Assembly (NCBI GenBank): GCA_964355075.1
Contig: CAYHCF010000001.1
Span: 157,414 to 221,413, forward strand
Source of the DNA: B1 sp964355075
Lineage (GTDB): Bacteria; Bacteroidota; Bacteroidia; UKL13-3
Reading direction: 5' to 3'
DNA: 64,000 nt
Shown piece after piece: positions 61,476 through 64,000 of the stretch. Within the stretch, counting starts at the first letter, position 1, and each line of letters starts with the position of its first letter. The notes under the pieces are model-generated. The model did not search any database. It was not told the DNA's origin and worked only from the letters and a program-made list of their open reading frames with translations. The translations under genes and the position numbers were made by a program.

Positions 61476-62303
61476 ATGGAACCCATTATTTCTATCATTA
61501 TCCCTTGCTACAATCATGGACATTTTATCAATGATGCTCTTGAAAGTATAAGAGTCCCTCCTGATATTCCATTCGAAATTATTATTGTGGATGATGGATC
61601 AACAGATCAAAATACGATTCATGTTCTGGAAGATTTAAGGGGAAAAGGGTATCGCGTTTTCACTCAAGAAAACAAAGGACTAAGTGGTGCCAGAAACACA
61701 GCAATAAGCTTTGCTAAAGGCAAATATATTTTACCCCTTGATTGCGATAACAAAATTCTTGCTAATTATATACCTTATGCGGTAAATTTTCTGGAGCGTA
61801 ATTCCACCTTCTCCATAGTTTATGGTAACGCTGATTTTTTTGGTGATAAAACAGGTCCAAAACCAACCAGAGAATTTAGCCTGCAAGAATTAATTACCGG
61901 AAATTTTATTGATGCCTGCGCAATTTTTCGTAAAGAGGCTTGGGCTGCCATAGGCGGATATGATGAAAGTAAAACAATGCGTTTAGGTATAGAGGACTGG
62001 GAGTTTTGGCTCCATCTCGCCTTTAAAGGTTTTAAGTTTCATCATTATGATGAAAAGGCTTTTTTATATAGAATTACCGGCACCTCAATGGTTGATAAAG
62101 ATACCGCCCCCAATTTCCATATCCTTAGAAACTACATCGAAAAGAAACATGCTTATTATATCAATTACAATGCTCCGGCAGATTATTTTTCGATTAAGTT
62201 TAAGGCCAATCCACTGGTGTTTATTTTCAAGATGATATTGAAAAGTTACTTTCCGCTAAGCTATGAAAAGTGGGTAGAACAAGGGAAAATTAAGCGATTT
62301 TAA
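61476..62303 (+). CDS. Family 2 glycosyltransferase
   Basis: The 275-residue GT-A protein starts MEPIISIIIPCYNHGHFIND and has IIIVDDGSTDQNTIHVLEDL as the donor-binding DDGS motif. ENKGLSGARNTAISFAKGKY and LDCDNKI, standing for the DxD-type metal site, follow. IFRKEAWAAIGGYDESKT and GIEDWEFWLHLAFKGFKF contain the ED catalytic-base region. It transfers a sugar to an unknown acceptor. It ends the three-gene run with two methyltransferases, which suggests one glycan-modification pathway. A hairpin with T-rich tail overlaps its stop. Confidence 0.9.
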   Translation: MEPIISIIIPCYNHGHFINDALESIRVPPDIPFEIIIVDDGSTDQNTIHVLEDLRGKGYRVFTQENKGLSGARNTAISFAKGKYILPLDCDNKILANYIPYAVNFLERNSTFSIVYGNADFFGDKTGPKPTREFSLQELITGNFIDACAIFRKEAWAAIGGYDESKTMRLGIEDWEFWLHLAFKGFKFHHYDEKAFLYRITGTSMVDKDTAPNFHILRNYIEKKHAYYINYNAPADYFSIKFKANPLVFIFKMILKSYFPLSYEKWVEQGKIKRF

Positions 62304-62325
62304 TCCGGTAAAAAAAACCGGTTTA
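62301..62325 (+). terminator. Possible terminator at the end of the glycosyltransferase gene
   Basis: CCGGT and ACCGG form a 5-bp core with 3 further pairs after a mismatch, around a 7-nt A loop, followed by TTTACTATTTT. It overlaps the stop codon. Between it and 62516 nothing further was recognised. Confidence 0.4.
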
Positions 62326-62516
62326 CTATTTTGAAAACTATTCAGCGATAAAAAAATTTTTCAGATAGAATTTCCTAATGTCATATGAATGCAAACGAAT
62401 TTGAATATAACAGATTCACTCTTTGAACTCGAGTTGTAAAATTTCGTTTTTCCAGTTTTATTGCTCTCTGCTTTTATAAATATAAGCAGATTAATCTTTG
62501 ACCTGCTGCTTTTTAG

Positions 62517-62610
62517 GGTTATAACCATATATTTTCATATATTTTGTTATTTTTTATGGTTATAACCATGAATATTCAAATATTTTTATACTTTTGTAGG
62601 GTATAACCAT
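62517..62610 (+). repeat. 41-bp periodic array with GGTTATAACC palindrome upstream of the AAA ATPase gene
   Basis: GGTTATAACCAT occurs at 62517 and 62558, and once more with one mismatch at 62599. Starts are exactly 41 bp apart, near four helical turns. The two full 41-bp units are about 80% identical. The middle copy is embedded in the perfect palindrome ATGGTTATAACCAT (62556-62569). The third copy ends 11 bp before the ATG. Its placement suggests operator sites or binding by the encoded or another regulator; that is inference. Confidence 0.7.
62589..62596 (+). promoter_or_regulatory. Candidate -7 box of the AAA ATPase gene
   Basis: TACTTTTG, an exact TAnnTTTG box, lies inside the second 41-bp unit, 25 bp before the ATG, so repeats and promoter overlap. 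Occupancy of the palindromes could block transcription. Confidence 0.45.
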
Positions 62611-62621
62611 AAAAACTAAGC

Positions 62622-63842
62622 ATGATGATAAATCGGGAATTGTATTTAAATCAGTTGCGTAATTTTATTGATAAGCCCTTTATCAAGGTAATTACCGGCC
62701 TGCGTCGAAGTGGTAAATCATGTATTCTTAAATTATTAAGAGATGAATTGCTGCGCATGGATGCCGGCGAAGAGAACATTATCTATATTAATTTTGAAAG
62801 TTTTGAGTTTTCCGAAATCAATAACGCCAACAAATTGCACGAATTTGTGAAGGATAAAATAATCAATCAGAAGCGCTATTATATTTTATTAGATGAAATT
62901 CAGGATGTTATGTCCTGGGAAAAAGCTGTAAATTCGTTTTTAGTAGATTTCAATGTTGATGTTTATATAACCGGTTCAAACTCAAGACTTTTGTCCTCTG
63001 AATTAGCTACTTACCTCACAGGAAGAACAATTGAAATACCCGTTTATCCTCTTTCCTTTTCTGAATGCCTTTTATTTAAACAAACCCTCAAGAAAATATC
63101 GGTTCCGGACATTTACCTTGAATTTGATCATTTTTTGCGCTTAGGTGGATTCCCCGCTCTACATATCGGCGATTATACATTTGAAACTGCCTATAAAGTA
63201 GTTTTTGATATTTATTCCTCAGCAATACTTCGTGATACCGTGCAAAGGAATAATATTCGCGATGTTGAACTTTTAGAAAGGGTTGTTAAATATGTGTTTG
63301 ATAATATTGGCAATCAATTCTCGGCAAAAAACGTTGCCGATTATTTTAAAAGCCAACAACGCAAAATAGATCTCAATACCGTGTATAATTACCTAAATGC
63401 CCTTGAAGGAGCCTTCATCATATACAGAATACCACGTTTTGATATAAAAGGGAAAGAAATCCTTAAGACTCAGGAGAAATATTTTGTTGGAGATCAATCT
63501 TTACTCTATGCCCTTATGGGTTATAAAGACCGGCTTATTTCCGGCGTTTTGGAAAATATTGTAATGCTTGAGCTTAAACGAAGAGGCTTTAGGGTTTTTA
63601 TCGGAAAACTAAATAACAAAGAAATTGATTTTATTGCTGAAAAAGCTGAAAAAAAGATTTACGTTCAGGTGGCTTATAAAATTGCGGAATCAACTACCAT
63701 TGACAGAGAATTTAAACCCTTGCTCGAAATAAAAGATCATCATCCAAAATACGTAGTTACCATGGACGAGCTTTGGAAAGATAATCTGGAAGGAATAAAA
63801 CACAAACATATTGCTGATTTTTTGCTGATGGATGAATATTGA
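62622..63842 (+). CDS. AAA-family ATPase with DUF4143 C-terminal domain
   Basis: The 406-residue protein has a Walker A motif ITGLRRSGKSCILKLL (Lys32), Walker B RYYILLDEIQDVMSWEKAVN, the sensor-like VYITGSNSRLLSSELATYLT and the C-terminal DUF4143 domain (FVGDQSLLYALMGYKDRLIS, LENIVMLELKRRGFRVFIGK, EIDFIAE, IYVQVAYKI). The DUF4143 part resembles a restriction-like nuclease fold. Such proteins are common in Bacteroidota and many archaea, with unknown roles. It stands alone, preceded by the 41-bp repeats. ATG at 62622 is followed by a second ATG, either could serve. Confidence 0.86.
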   Translation: MMINRELYLNQLRNFIDKPFIKVITGLRRSGKSCILKLLRDELLRMDAGEENIIYINFESFEFSEINNANKLHEFVKDKIINQKRYYILLDEIQDVMSWEKAVNSFLVDFNVDVYITGSNSRLLSSELATYLTGRTIEIPVYPLSFSECLLFKQTLKKISVPDIYLEFDHFLRLGGFPALHIGDYTFETAYKVVFDIYSSAILRDTVQRNNIRDVELLERVVKYVFDNIGNQFSAKNVADYFKSQQRKIDLNTVYNYLNALEGAFIIYRIPRFDIKGKEILKTQEKYFVGDQSLLYALMGYKDRLISGVLENIVMLELKRRGFRVFIGKLNNKEIDFIAEKAEKKIYVQVAYKIAESTTIDREFKPLLEIKDHHPKYVVTMDELWKDNLEGIKHKHIADFLLMDEY

Positions 63843-63917
63843 AAATTAGAAAGTAATTTTGAAAAGATTCTAAGAAGCTGTCTAGAAATAATGATTATTG
63901 ATTAACTATGCAGTAAG

Positions 63918-64000
63918 ATGAAAAAAATCCTGATGCTGCTTTTTGTAACAGGCTTCTGTTTGGTTGGTAGTTCCCAAACCCTTCCCTCCTATTTGCCTGC
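63918..64000 (+). CDS. Start of a secreted protein (cut by window edge)
   Basis: ATG at 63918 opens an uninterrupted frame running off the window. The 27 visible residues begin MKKILMLLFVTGFCLVGSSQ, a signal peptide, and continue TLPSYLP. This start is frequent in T9SS cargo of the LamG type, but nothing beyond export can be shown from the visible part. Confidence 0.7.
   Translation, partial: MKKILMLLFVTGFCLVGSSQTLPSYLP

Overview
The window is a chromosomal segment of a low-GC member of the Bacteroidota. Four large secreted proteins end in type IX secretion (T9SS) type A sorting domains. There are SusD-era style lipoprotein signals, an OmpA/thrombospondin-3 protein, a GldI-like FKBP lipoprotein, families largely restricted to the phylum (DUF2480, DUF3127, DUF4783, IPExxxVDY, DUF5723) and several TAnnTTTG -7 promoter boxes instead of E. 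coli-type -10 boxes. Shine-Dalgarno sequences are mostly absent. Genus or species cannot be named from the sequence.

Layout. 1-6.6 kb: an incomplete LTA-synthase-like sulfatase, murB, gpmI, a DUF4783 protein, thyA and a Tat-signal PLP aminotransferase. 6.7-11.8 kb: a 1691-residue secreted protein built from two copies of a CARDB-like plus beta-helix unit. 11.8-17.7 kb: a minus-strand run (IPExxxVDY protein, pyk, lipoprotein, DUF2480, degenerate TrpF-like protein) diverging from the lipid/RNA operon acpP-fabF-rnc. 17.7-29.8 kb: housekeeping and stress genes (truA, prolyl oligopeptidase, superoxide dismutase, tadA, dinD, aspS, DUF3127, an acetyltransferase, two FKBP isomerases, NrnA-like phosphoesterase, ndk). 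29.9-44.6 kb: an envelope block with an OmpA/TSP3 protein, a partner lipoprotein and two giant tandem T9SS proteins. 44.8-51.9 kb: cysS, polysaccharide-deacetylase-like protein, flippase, then pth, rplY and prs. 52.0-55.0 kb: tRNA-Gln, a repeat array, a glycosyltransferase-like gene and a graveyard of broken genes. 55.1-64 kb: two more T9SS proteins, two methyltransferases, a family 2 glycosyltransferase, an AAA/DUF4143 ATPase and the start of another secreted protein.

The genes group into three themes. One is core metabolism and translation (murB, gpmI, pyk, thyA, acpP, fabF, aspS, cysS, pth, rplY, prs, tRNA-Gln). One is cell-surface display: T9SS cargo, FKBP folding helpers, flippase, glycan enzymes and methyltransferases that could decorate the cargo or surface glycan. 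The third is decayed accessory DNA at 53.7-55.0 kb, with an antitoxin whose toxin is reduced to six codons, an internally deleted Abi-like gene and a duplicated tail of the neighbouring glycosyltransferase-like gene.

The most unusual non-coding features are a 285-bp element with 16-bp terminal inverted repeats and two nested inverted repeats (49098-49382), four intergenic arrays made of short near-repeated words, and a 41-bp periodic array carrying the palindrome GGTTATAACC before the AAA ATPase gene. No rRNA, CRISPR array, prophage, intact insertion sequence or integrase was seen.
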